From CAG-791 sp963657295 (GTDB taxonomy: Bacteria; Bacillota; Clostridia; Lachnospirales; Lachnospiraceae): a stretch of DNA of 9,864 nucleotides. The notes under the pieces are model-generated. The model was given only the letters and a program-made list of their open reading frames with translations, had not been told where the DNA came from and searched no databases. Both the position numbers and the translations under genes were made by a program. Where the stretch lies: the NCBI GenBank assembly GCA_963657295.1, contig CAVKMX010000084.1:1-9864 (forward strand). Reading direction: 5' to 3'. Below, piece by piece: positions 1-6,579 of this stretch (its first letter is position 1; every line of letters begins with the position of its first letter).

Positions 1-1329
1 GCCGTGCAGCTGACCACGGAGGGACTGGTGGTCTGCGCCCTGATCCTGTATCTGTTCATCAAGGATAAGACGATCACGATTGCGGTGGGGCTGCTGCTGG
101 GCCTGCTGATCCTGGCCTTCCAGAGAATTTACAAAAAGCGTCTTCTGGTCCGGGGAGAGCGGAACCGGCAGTACGAGGCCGAGGTGAACAAGTGGATCCA
201 GCAGGCCTTCGGCGGCATCAAGGAGGTGAAGGTCATGAACCGGGAGGATTTCTTCTTCCGGGAATATGACCGGGCCTATGCAGGACGGGTGCATTCGGAG
301 TATTCCTATCACACCATGATTGCGATTCCCAAGCCCATCATTGAGGCCTGCGCGATGGGAGCCATGCTGGGGGCGGCCTTCATCAAGATCGCGACCGGTG
401 TGAATCTGGCTTATTTCATTCCGACGCTCTCCCTCTTCGTGGTGGCGGCCTATCGTCTGCTGCCGTCCTTCAACCGCATCACGGAATATATGGGGACCAT
501 TGCCTACCAGATGCCGGCGGTGACGGCGATCTATGAGCACCTGCGGGAGATCGATGCGAACGAGAGGGAGAGGGCAGCGGAGCCCGCGGCGGGAGAGAGC
601 GCTGCGGCAGGTCATTCCGCCGCAGAGACCGGGAAGCTGTCCATTGGAGGCGGCATTCACGTGCAGAATCTCTCGTTCCGTTATCCGAATGCGGAGAAGC
701 TGGTGCTGGAGGAGCTGAACCTGGAGATTCCGGTGAATACCTCGGTGGCCCTGATCGGACAGTCGGGAGCCGGGAAGACCACGCTGGCGGATCTGATCCT
801 CGGTGTTCTGCAGCCCACAGGAGGCGCCATTCTGGCCGGGGAAAGGAACATCGCAGCAGACCTTGACCGGTGGCACCGCACGATCGGCTACGTTCCGCAG
901 AACATCTATCTGCTGGATGATACGATTGAGGCCAACATCACCTTCGGGATTCCGAAGGAGCAGGTGGATTCTGCAAGGGTGCGGCAGGCCATTGACCGCG
1001 CCCAGCTCCGGGAGACCATCGATGCACTGCCTGAGGGCGTGCAGACGGTGGTCGGGGAACGGGGCATCCGCTTCTCCGGAGGCCAGAGGCAGCGGATCGG
1101 CATCGCCAGGGCTCTGTATGCGGAGCCGGAGGTTCTGGTGCTGGATGAGGCGACCTCAGCCCTGGACAATGAGACGGAGGCCGCCGTCATGGAGTCCATC
1201 GATGCCCTCCACGGCAAGATGACCCTGATCATCATTGCCCACAGACTGTCCACCATTCAGAACTGTGATGTGGTCTATGAGATCGCGGACGGAAAGGCCG
1301 TGCGGGCGGCCTCGGGGAAGCGCGGATAA
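1..1329 (+). CDS. ABC transporter permease/ATPase, PglK/MsbA-type flippase (5' truncated)
   Basis: Inner-membrane exporter half-transporter that likely flips a lipid-linked glycan using ATP. The frame is open from the first base, and about 440 residues are visible against a usual 570-600, so some 130-160 N-terminal residues lie upstream of the window. Numbering from the GTG at 4, transmembrane segments occupy about 5-40 and 105-150, with the coupling-helix stretch GGIKEVKVMNRE near 70-81. The nucleotide-binding domain runs from about 215: Walker A GQSGAGKT 252-259, Q-loop YVPQN, signature FSGGQ 357-361 (usual LSGGQ, with F first), Walker B VLVLDEATSALD 377-388 and H-loop His413. All ATPase motifs are intact. 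An Ala/Glu-rich linker at about 187-210 joins the two halves. The flippase role rests on similarity to PglK-type sequences and on the glycan-gene neighbours; a peptide or lipid exporter is possible. Confidence 0.93.
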   Translation, partial: AVQLTTEGLVVCALILYLFIKDKTITIAVGLLLGLLILAFQRIYKKRLLVRGERNRQYEAEVNKWIQQAFGGIKEVKVMNREDFFFREYDRAYAGRVHSEYSYHTMIAIPKPIIEACAMGAMLGAAFIKIATGVNLAYFIPTLSLFVVAAYRLLPSFNRITEYMGTIAYQMPAVTAIYEHLREIDANERERAAEPAAGESAAAGHSAAETGKLSIGGGIHVQNLSFRYPNAEKLVLEELNLEIPVNTSVALIGQSGAGKTTLADLILGVLQPTGGAILAGERNIAADLDRWHRTIGYVPQNIYLLDDTIEANITFGIPKEQVDSARVRQAIDRAQLRETIDALPEGVQTVVGERGIRFSGGQRQRIGIARALYAEPEVLVLDEATSALDNETEAAVMESIDALHGKMTLIIIAHRLSTIQNCDVVYEIADGKAVRAASGKRG

Positions 1330-1372
1330 GATGGTGTCCGGATACAGCACGGCGGCAGCAGAGGGAACAGGA

Positions 1373-1388
1373 CTCCTGCAGACAGGAG
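1373..1388 (+). other. Small perfect hairpin in intergenic gap
   Basis: CTCCTG, loop CAGA, CAGGAG: a 6-bp perfect stem shortly after the ABC transporter stop. No T-run follows, so it is not a convincing terminator. An alternative pairing (CAGGA-c-TCCTG, 1368-1378) overlaps it. It could be an mRNA-stability or processing element, or chance. The rest of the 119-base gap (1330-1448) holds the 11-bp repeats and the ribosome binding site of the next gene; I see no promoter in it. Confidence 0.3.
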
Positions 1389-1390
1389 AG

Positions 1391-1423
1391 CCATAAGAGA
1401 ACCATAAGAGAACCATAAGAGAG
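1391..1423. repeat. Three tandem 11-bp repeats
   Basis: The unit CCATAAGAGAA occurs at 1391-1401 and 1402-1412, then CCATAAGAGAG at 1413-1423, so three head-to-tail copies differ only at the last base. They sit between the ABC transporter and the acyltransferase, 25 bases before the latter's start codon. The 11-bp period is about one helical turn, which would place each copy on the same face of the DNA. Slippage here would change leader length but not any coding frame. A function as operator or expression tuner is conjecture. Confidence 0.85.
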
Positions 1424-1435
1424 CTTCGAGTCGTC

Positions 1436-1443
1436 AGAAGGGG
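1436..1443 (+). promoter_or_regulatory. Ribosome binding site fixing a GTG start
   Basis: AGAAGGGG lies five bases before the GTG at 1449 and supports that non-ATG codon as the true start of the acyltransferase gene. Confidence 0.6.
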
Positions 1444-1448
1444 ATTGC

Positions 1449-2576
1449 GTGAGGAACAGAACGGAATCGAAAAGTAAAGAGAGAGAGGTCTCGCTTGACG
1501 TCATACGGATCGCGGCCTTTCTGCTGGTGCCCTCGGTGCACTTCTTCCTGCATTCCGGCTTTCAGGACGAGCCGGTCTGCGGCGCAGCCATGTGCGTGAT
1601 GACGGTGATCGATTCCCTGTGCCTGACCTGTGTGCCGCTGTTCCTGCTGCTGACCGGTTTTCTGGAGAGCCGGCGGGAGATTCCGGTTACGGGCGAGGGC
1701 CTGCTGCATTTTTACGGCAGGCTGATCGGTATTTACTGCATTTACCTGCTGGTCAGTCTGCTGGTCCTTCTGTTCCGCACCTGGATTCTTGACGAGCGGC
1801 TGGGAGGCTGGGGGAGCCTCGAGGCCATCTTCGGCTTCCAGCATTATTCCTGGTATGTGGAGATGTATCTGGGCCTTGCCCTGCTGATCCCCTTTCTGAA
1901 TGTTCTGTGGAGGGCTTTGCCTGGCCGTGCGGGACATCGGGCCCTGCTGGCGGTGCTGGTGCTCCTCACGGTGACACCCAGTGTGACGGACATGCTGGGG
2001 CGGAGTCTGCTGCCGGATTGGTGGAAGGGGCTCTATCCCATCACCTATTACTGCATCGGGGCCTATCTGCAGCGGTACGATGCGGCGGAGGCGGACGGAA
2101 TCCGCTGGATCGGGAGCCGTCGGAGCTCCGGGCGGCTCCTGCTCCTGTTCCTTGTCTGCGGCATGCTGGGAGGCCTTTATGCCGCTGCGAGGAATTACGG
2201 GTCCCCGCTGCAGTCCGGAGACTGGAACGACTGGGGGAGCCTGACCTGTACGGCGGATGCGGTGTTGCTGTTCCAGCTCGTGCGGTCCCGGGATTATTCA
2301 CGGATGACGGCAGGGAGAAGGAGGCTCCTTTCGAGAATCGCCTCCCTTACCTTTGCGGCGTATCTGCTCTCCTGGCTCCCGGATCACGTCCTGTATCCGA
2401 TATTGCTGGAGAACGTGCCGCAGATGGCGGAGCGGTTCGTGTGGTTCCTGCCGATCGTGTCGGCGAGCATTCTGATCTCCCTGGCGCTGGCAGCGCTCCT
2501 GGAGCCGATCGCCGATCAGCTTGCAGGGGGCATTAAGCGCCTGGCACGAAAACTTCTGAGGAGAGGCATGCTATAA
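1449..2576 (+). CDS. Acyltransferase family 3 (probable glycan O-acetyltransferase)
   Basis: Multi-pass membrane enzyme expected to transfer an acyl group, usually acetyl, to a sugar of the surface glycan or its lipid-linked precursor. The family-3 N-terminal signature is clear: SLDVIRIAAFLLVPSVHFF, residues 15-33, with the D17-x-x-R20 pair and conserved His31. It is followed by CVPLFLLLTGFLE, the usual VPLFxxxSG helix, and by HYSWYVEMYLGLALLIPF from His132, corresponding to the HLWYL-type motif. About ten hydrophobic helices fill the 375 residues, normal length for the family, and the C-terminus is basic (KRLARKLLRRG). The GTG start is chosen because a good ribosome binding site precedes it and the family motif begins 14 residues later. 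A gap of 119 bases separates it from the ABC gene and 90 from the next. The acyl donor and sugar acceptor cannot be read from sequence. Confidence 0.9.
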   Translation: MRNRTESKSKEREVSLDVIRIAAFLLVPSVHFFLHSGFQDEPVCGAAMCVMTVIDSLCLTCVPLFLLLTGFLESRREIPVTGEGLLHFYGRLIGIYCIYLLVSLLVLLFRTWILDERLGGWGSLEAIFGFQHYSWYVEMYLGLALLIPFLNVLWRALPGRAGHRALLAVLVLLTVTPSVTDMLGRSLLPDWWKGLYPITYYCIGAYLQRYDAAEADGIRWIGSRRSSGRLLLLFLVCGMLGGLYAAARNYGSPLQSGDWNDWGSLTCTADAVLLFQLVRSRDYSRMTAGRRRLLSRIASLTFAAYLLSWLPDHVLYPILLENVPQMAERFVWFLPIVSASILISLALAALLEPIADQLAGGIKRLARKLLRRGML

Positions 2577-2582
2577 TCGGGA

Positions 2583-2629
2583 CAGCGGCGAAAGGGCTCC
2601 CCGTAACGGATTCCTCCTGGGAGCCGCTG
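2583..2629 (+). other. Bulged stem-loop between acyltransferase and DUF2142-like gene
   Basis: GGCTCCC (2595-2601) pairs perfectly with GGGAGCC (2619-2625) around a 17-base loop. Just outside, CAGCG (2583-2587) can pair with CGCTG (2625-2629), giving a longer bulged hairpin, or CAGCGGC with GCCGCTG as an alternative. No T-run directly follows, only TTTT at 2642-2645, so termination is doubtful. It could modulate expression of the downstream gene, whose start has a weak ribosome binding site. The remaining bases of this 90-base gap show nothing else. Confidence 0.4.
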
Positions 2630-2666
2630 CAGAAGGCAGAGTTTTCCCGGATACCGGCAGAGCATA

Positions 2667-4298
2667 GTGGAACGATTGAGAGCAGAGAGAAAGAGCGAGA
2701 AGATCATACGGAGCGTGAAAGAGCATTGGCGGACCGCGGCAATGCTTCTTTTTCTGGTATTTTACGGGCTGCTCTTCCTGGCGCCGCAAAGCGGGCGGGA
2801 GGAGATCCTTGTGGAGGCCGGGCAGGAGAGCTTTCAGGCCTCTCTTTCCAGAATTGAGGCAGTGATTCCGTGCAACAACGATGTGACGAGGCAGGAGCTC
2901 CTGGATGAGAACGGGGCAAGGGTCACGATCGTGATCCGGGATGCCGCAGGAGAGACGGCGGCAGAGCTCACCATTGCGGAGGGAGACATTCATACCAACG
3001 GATACAACAGCACGGAGAATCTGCAGGCGGAGGGTCTGCCCTTTACCCTGGAGAAGGGGCAGACCTATTCTCTGGAATATGAGGCCGACTGTGAGGGAAT
3101 ACCGCTGACGGACCTCTCCTTTGCTCTCTACGGCGGGGAGCATAAGCTGCCCGTGCTCCTGGGAGCCGCGTTCGGGCTGCTGCTGTGCGTCCTTGGCATT
3201 TTCAGGCACTGTGCAGCGCCCGGGGGCTGCAGCGCCCGGGGGTATCGCCTGCTGTGGCTCGCCCTCACCGGACTCTTCCTGATCTCAGTGCCGAAGATGA
3301 ATGAGAGCGCGTCGGAGCGGACTGCCTTTGCCGGGGCCTATGCGGCCTCGAATCTCCTGCTGGGGAAGGAGGCGGCGGATGCAGACGGCTATGTCTATAT
3401 CGAGGAAAGCGGCATCCGGAACATGGGGTATCTGTCCTATGCCGTGCCGCTGCACCGCTTCTGGAGCGACTGGAGCAGCGGGAACCGAAGAGAAGAGGGG
3501 AAGATCAGCTCGCTGTACCGTATGGACCGGACGGGAGCAGGGCAGGGAGGGCCTTCCGTTCTCTCGTACCTCGATGGCGCGGTGATCGCGCTGCTGCGCC
3601 GGATCAGGGCTCCTTACCAGCTGATCTATCTTTCCGGAAAGCTGCTCCATGCCCTTCTCTGCGGGCTGCTGTTCCGGGGGTTCCTCTTCGTATGGGAGAC
3701 GGGGAAGGCACGCAGGGAGAGGACGGCATCTTCAGGGAGAACGGATTCCCCTGCCTATGACTTCCTGCCGGTGCTCTTCCTCCTGCCGTCGATGCTGCAG
3801 GGGGGGCTGTCCTATCGCTGGAGGAGCGTTCTGATTGCCGCGTGGCTGACAGCGGCCCTTTTCCTGTGGAACAAAGGGGAAAAGAAGTTGTTCGCCGGTG
3901 CGGTCCTTCTGCCTGTGAGTGCGGCTGCGCTCTGGAAGGGGATCGGTACCCTGCAGGCGGGAGGAAATGTGCTGCGGGCTCTGATCTGCGCGGTGATGGC
4001 CCGCGCAGACGAATGGATGCTGGGGCTCGCCGGCTGCTATAGTGTTTCGCCGGAGGGATTGCGGTTCCCTGTGCTGCTGCTGGAATGCGTGCTGGGCTAT
4101 GTTTTGGTGCTGGGCCCCATCCGAAGCGGCCTGAGGAAGGGTGAGAGACTTCCTGCAGAGACAATGCAGCAGAGAGGGGGGCAGGAGGCAGCTCCTGCGG
4201 AGGATACTAGCCGGAGCATGGAGCAGAACGTGAGCAGGCGCATCCTTTTCTTCCTGCTGTGTCTCATTGTTTACATCGGATGGAAGTGCATTGCATGA
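2667..4298 (+). CDS. Polytopic membrane protein, divergent DUF2142-like
   Basis: A 543-residue membrane protein of unproven function. A basic N-terminus leads into helix 1 (about 25-43). A predicted extracytoplasmic beta-rich domain follows (about 45-155), then helices near 155-175 and 193-210, an outside loop, and several more helices to a final one at the C-terminus. The layout, the VPKM...AYAASNLLLGK stretch (about 209-233) and the later LSYLDGAVIALLRRIRAPYQ stretch resemble Clostridial DUF2142 proteins, which are GT-C-like and common in polysaccharide loci. That match is from memory. The acidic DE-x-x-H signature I expect after the third helix is absent (NESASERTAF, 212-221). A hydrophilic Glu/Arg/Gln-rich segment precedes the last helix. 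The GTG start has only a weak ribosome binding site; TTG 2676 or GTG 2715 are alternatives. Its stop overlaps the next gene's ATG. A 16-bp tandem duplication lies inside at 3212-3243. Confidence 0.62.
   Translation: MERLRAERKSEKIIRSVKEHWRTAAMLLFLVFYGLLFLAPQSGREEILVEAGQESFQASLSRIEAVIPCNNDVTRQELLDENGARVTIVIRDAAGETAAELTIAEGDIHTNGYNSTENLQAEGLPFTLEKGQTYSLEYEADCEGIPLTDLSFALYGGEHKLPVLLGAAFGLLLCVLGIFRHCAAPGGCSARGYRLLWLALTGLFLISVPKMNESASERTAFAGAYAASNLLLGKEAADADGYVYIEESGIRNMGYLSYAVPLHRFWSDWSSGNRREEGKISSLYRMDRTGAGQGGPSVLSYLDGAVIALLRRIRAPYQLIYLSGKLLHALLCGLLFRGFLFVWETGKARRERTASSGRTDSPAYDFLPVLFLLPSMLQGGLSYRWRSVLIAAWLTAALFLWNKGEKKLFAGAVLLPVSAAALWKGIGTLQAGGNVLRALICAVMARADEWMLGLAGCYSVSPEGLRFPVLLLECVLGYVLVLGPIRSGLRKGERLPAETMQQRGGQEAAPAEDTSRSMEQNVSRRILFFLLCLIVYIGWKCIA
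3212..3243. repeat. 16-bp tandem duplication inside a coding sequence
   Basis: TGCAGCGCCCGGGGGC at 3212-3227 is followed directly by the same 16 bases with only the last changed (C to T) at 3228-3243. The period is not a multiple of three, so the two copies are read in different frames (CAAPGG versus CSARG). Loss or gain of one copy would shift the frame of the DUF2142-like gene. The segment falls in a short hydrophilic loop between two predicted helices. Confidence 0.9.
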
Positions 4299-5440
4299 AA
4301 CCGAAGATTTCCGTCATTGTACCTGTCTATAACGTGAGGGATTACGCAGAAGCGTGCCTGCGCTCCATCCTGTCTCAGACCTGCCGGGAGCTGGAGATTC
4401 TGGTGACCGACGATGGCTCCTCCGACGGCTCCGGAGAGATCTGTGAGAGACTCGCGGCGGAGGATCCGCGCATTCACGTGCTCCATCAGACCAACGGCGG
4501 CCTGTCGGCGGCCCGCAATGCGGCGATCCGGCGGGCAGAGGGGGAGTACCTTGCCCCGGTGGATTCCGACGATCTGCTGGAGCCGACGTATCTGGAGGAG
4601 CTGCTCACCGCCTGTGAGGCGAACGGAGCACAGCTGGCCATCTGCGATTGCCGGAGGATTCCGGAGTCATGCAGGGCCTTTCCCTGTGAGAAAGTGCAGG
4701 AGCCGGGAGATCCGGCAGAGAGCCGAGAGCTTCCCGAAGCGCTCATCCTCTCCCCTCGGGAGTGTCTGCAGAGAATGTACCACCCCGTTTCCTCCGGTAT
4801 GAGCTTCACCGCCTGGGGAAAGCTGTACCGGCGGGAGCTGTTCACGGAGCAGGGAATGGAATATCCGCCGGAGAGGCTGCACGAGGACCAGTTCACTACC
4901 TATCGTCTGGTTGCATACGCGGAGCGGATTGTCTATGTCCCGGGAGAGAGGTACGGATACCGCGTCCGCGGGGGCAGCATTATGCAGAAGCCCTTCGCAA
5001 GGGGACGGCTGGATCTCATGGAGGCCACGCGGGGACAATGTGATTTCTTCCTGGCAAAGGGCTGGGGGGACATCGCCGCCCTGGCGGTCAACAATCATCT
5101 CCGGACAGAGATTTCTCTTCTGGCCTGTGTCAGGGACAGGAAGGCCCTGCTGCGCAGGATGGAGCAGAGCAGGGAGGCGGGAGGAGCAGCCCGTAGGACG
5201 GACCGCAGCGCAGGCACCGGGGCGATCCGGGCAGAGGACTGCGGGAGCAGGAGCCGGGAGACAGGCCATGAGGAGCAGCGGGAGCTGCAGGCGATGGAGA
5301 TGGAGCTGGAGAGGGCTCTGCGGCAGGACGCAGCAGAGTATCTTCCGAGGGTGCGGCTCCATCTGGCGCGCAGGGCAGTGCTGCGGACGGCGGCCTGCTG
5401 TCCCTGCGGAAGGATGATCAACAAGCTGAGGATGTTCTGA
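4295..5440 (+). CDS. Glycosyltransferase family 2
   Basis: Cytoplasmic, membrane-associated inverting glycosyltransferase that adds one sugar from a nucleotide donor to the lipid-linked repeat unit. The GT-A fold begins immediately: KISVIVPVYNVRDY (4-17), VTDDGSSDGS (37-46, nucleotide binding), NGGLSAARNAAI (67-78) and the metal-binding VDSDD (89-93). WGKLY (174-178) and HED (196-198), the usual position of the catalytic base, follow. This is the CpsI/EpsJ-like subgroup. ATG 4295 is preferred over an in-frame GTG at 4259, because the domain starts right there and GGAAG lies nine bases upstream. The ATGA overlap with the previous stop suggests translational coupling. Length is 381 residues. 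The region from about 290 is unusual: an Arg/Glu/Gly-rich, low-complexity insertion, then a charged helix and a Cys/Arg-rich end (AACCPCGR). Donor and acceptor are unknown. Confidence 0.93.
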   Translation: MKPKISVIVPVYNVRDYAEACLRSILSQTCRELEILVTDDGSSDGSGEICERLAAEDPRIHVLHQTNGGLSAARNAAIRRAEGEYLAPVDSDDLLEPTYLEELLTACEANGAQLAICDCRRIPESCRAFPCEKVQEPGDPAESRELPEALILSPRECLQRMYHPVSSGMSFTAWGKLYRRELFTEQGMEYPPERLHEDQFTTYRLVAYAERIVYVPGERYGYRVRGGSIMQKPFARGRLDLMEATRGQCDFFLAKGWGDIAALAVNNHLRTEISLLACVRDRKALLRRMEQSREAGGAARRTDRSAGTGAIRAEDCGSRSRETGHEEQRELQAMEMELERALRQDAAEYLPRVRLHLARRAVLRTAACCPCGRMINKLRMF

Positions 5441-5441
5441 T

Positions 5442-6500
5442 ATGATGAATCCGCGTGAGCTCGGAAGATATCTTCTGGATCTGCGAAATGACAACAGAAT
5501 ACGGCCGCTGCTGCAGGCAGGGAGCATTTCCTATGCCAACTGGTGGGCGATGCAGCCGGAGGAGTACTGGTTCACGCGCTTCGTGCGGCATTATTACCCG
5601 AAGGAGGCAGAGGCCGGGGCAAGGCCGATCCGTTTCTGCAGTGTGTTCGGACCAAAGAATACGATGGAGCAGCCCTGTGAGGGGCTGAAGATCTTCTATT
5701 CCGGTGAGAATCTGGAGGAGTTCGAGCGGTTTCCGGGGGTCCCCGTCCGAAAGGTGTCGGATGCCGTCTGGCATGCCAGGAAACGCAAATTCGATGATTA
5801 CGGCTTCGGCACGGCGCAGCTGTCCATGGGCTTTCCCCGGGAGGAGGCGATGGCGAGGCGTGACCGGAAGGGAACCCGTTACCTTCGCTTTCCCCTGTGG
5901 ATCACCTATCTGTTCGAGCCGGAGGACGATCACGCGGCCATGGTCAGGCGGGTCGCGGCGCTGAACCGGCACTCCAATCCGGTCAGCAGTCAGGGAATTG
6001 CCTGCATTGCCTCCCATGACTTCTACGGAACGAGGCAGGCCATCTGCGATGCGCTGGAGCGTGACGGTCAGAAAATCCTGTACGCCGGACGCTGGCGGCA
6101 CAATACGGAGGTCCTGCAGGAGGAGTTCGGGGATGACAAGCTGGCGTTCCTGCACTCCGTTCGCTTCAACATCTGTCCGGAGAATACGGATACGAGGGAT
6201 TATGTGACGGAGAAGCTCTTCGATGCCTTTCGGACGGGCGTGATTCCGATCTACCATGGCTCCTGCAACGATCCGGAGCCGGGACTCATCAACAGGGACG
6301 CCGTTCTCTTCTGGGAATACCGGGAGAACGAGGAGGCGAGGAATCGAAGGACCCTTTCCCTCATCCGGGAGCTGTCAGAGGATGAGAGCGCCTATCTTGA
6401 TTTCATGCGGCAGGAGAGGGTCACGGAGAAATGTGCGGACTACGCATGGCAGTGCATGGTATCATTGAGAGAAGCGCTGGGAGAGCTGCTGCAGGCATGA
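5442..6500 (+). CDS. Glycosyltransferase family 10 (alpha-1,3/4-fucosyltransferase type)
   Basis: Predicted to transfer L-fucose from GDP-fucose to a GlcNAc or Glc of the repeat unit. The diagnostic C-terminal GT10 motif is present at residues 242-258: FNICPENTDTRDYVTEK, followed by LFDAFRTGVIPIYHG, closely matching the family's FxxxxENS-x-x-DYVTEK-LxxA-x-x-xGxVPVxxG nucleotide-binding signature. The N-terminal half (FCSVFGPKN, FYSGENLEEFER, YLRFPLWITYLFEPED) fits the family's acceptor-binding domain. No signal or membrane helix is evident, so it should act in the cytoplasm. At 352 residues it is normal for bacterial members. Start ATG 5442 is one base after the preceding stop, with GAGGA at 5428-5432; an adjacent ATG at 5445 is equally possible. 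The family call is strong. Fucose as the sugar is inference, and no GDP-fucose synthesis genes are in the window. Confidence 0.9.
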   Translation: MMNPRELGRYLLDLRNDNRIRPLLQAGSISYANWWAMQPEEYWFTRFVRHYYPKEAEAGARPIRFCSVFGPKNTMEQPCEGLKIFYSGENLEEFERFPGVPVRKVSDAVWHARKRKFDDYGFGTAQLSMGFPREEAMARRDRKGTRYLRFPLWITYLFEPEDDHAAMVRRVAALNRHSNPVSSQGIACIASHDFYGTRQAICDALERDGQKILYAGRWRHNTEVLQEEFGDDKLAFLHSVRFNICPENTDTRDYVTEKLFDAFRTGVIPIYHGSCNDPEPGLINRDAVLFWEYRENEEARNRRTLSLIRELSEDESAYLDFMRQERVTEKCADYAWQCMVSLREALGELLQA

Positions 6501-6511
6501 GACACCGCGCC

Positions 6512-6556
6512 GGCGGTGCCGCCGCAGGCGGCCGCTGCCCTGCTTTGTACAGCAGG
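6512..6556 (+). other. GC-rich overlapping hairpins before the radical SAM gene
   Basis: The 79-base gap holds GCCGCC-GCA-GGCGGC (6518-6523 and 6527-6532), a perfect 6-bp stem. It competes with GGCG (6512-6515) pairing to CGCC (6520-6523). A second perfect stem follows, CCTGCT-TTGTAC-AGCAGG (6539-6544 and 6551-6556). Neither is followed by a T-run, so this is not a standard terminator. Mutually exclusive stems upstream of a start codon could attenuate translation, but chance pairing in GC-rich DNA is a real alternative. There is no room here for a peptide gene of note. Confidence 0.4.
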
Positions 6557-6579
6557 AGAGATACAGAACGAGGATGCAT

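Noticed and set aside
1907..2536. 209-codon + strand frame inside the acyltransferase gene
   Set aside because: Gly/Ala/Arg-rich product with no hydrophobic helices, while the overlapping frame encodes a coherent acyltransferase-3 protein.
2583..2645. Intrinsic terminator after the acyltransferase gene
   Set aside because: The stem is good but the only T-run (four bases) is more than a dozen bases beyond it, so termination is not supported.
4667..5527. 286-codon minus-strand open frame opposite the GT2 gene
   Set aside because: It spans a gene junction, has no recognisable motif, and lies opposite intact glycosyltransferase motifs; a high-GC shadow.
5418..6257. 279-codon minus-strand open frame opposite the GT10 gene
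   Set aside because: No motif or ribosome binding site stands out, and the + strand GT10 signature is intact across the same bases.
6501..6579. Peptide precursor gene for the radical SAM enzyme
   Set aside because: The 79-base gap is filled by GC-rich hairpins and shows no start codon with a ribosome binding site leading to a plausible leader and core peptide.
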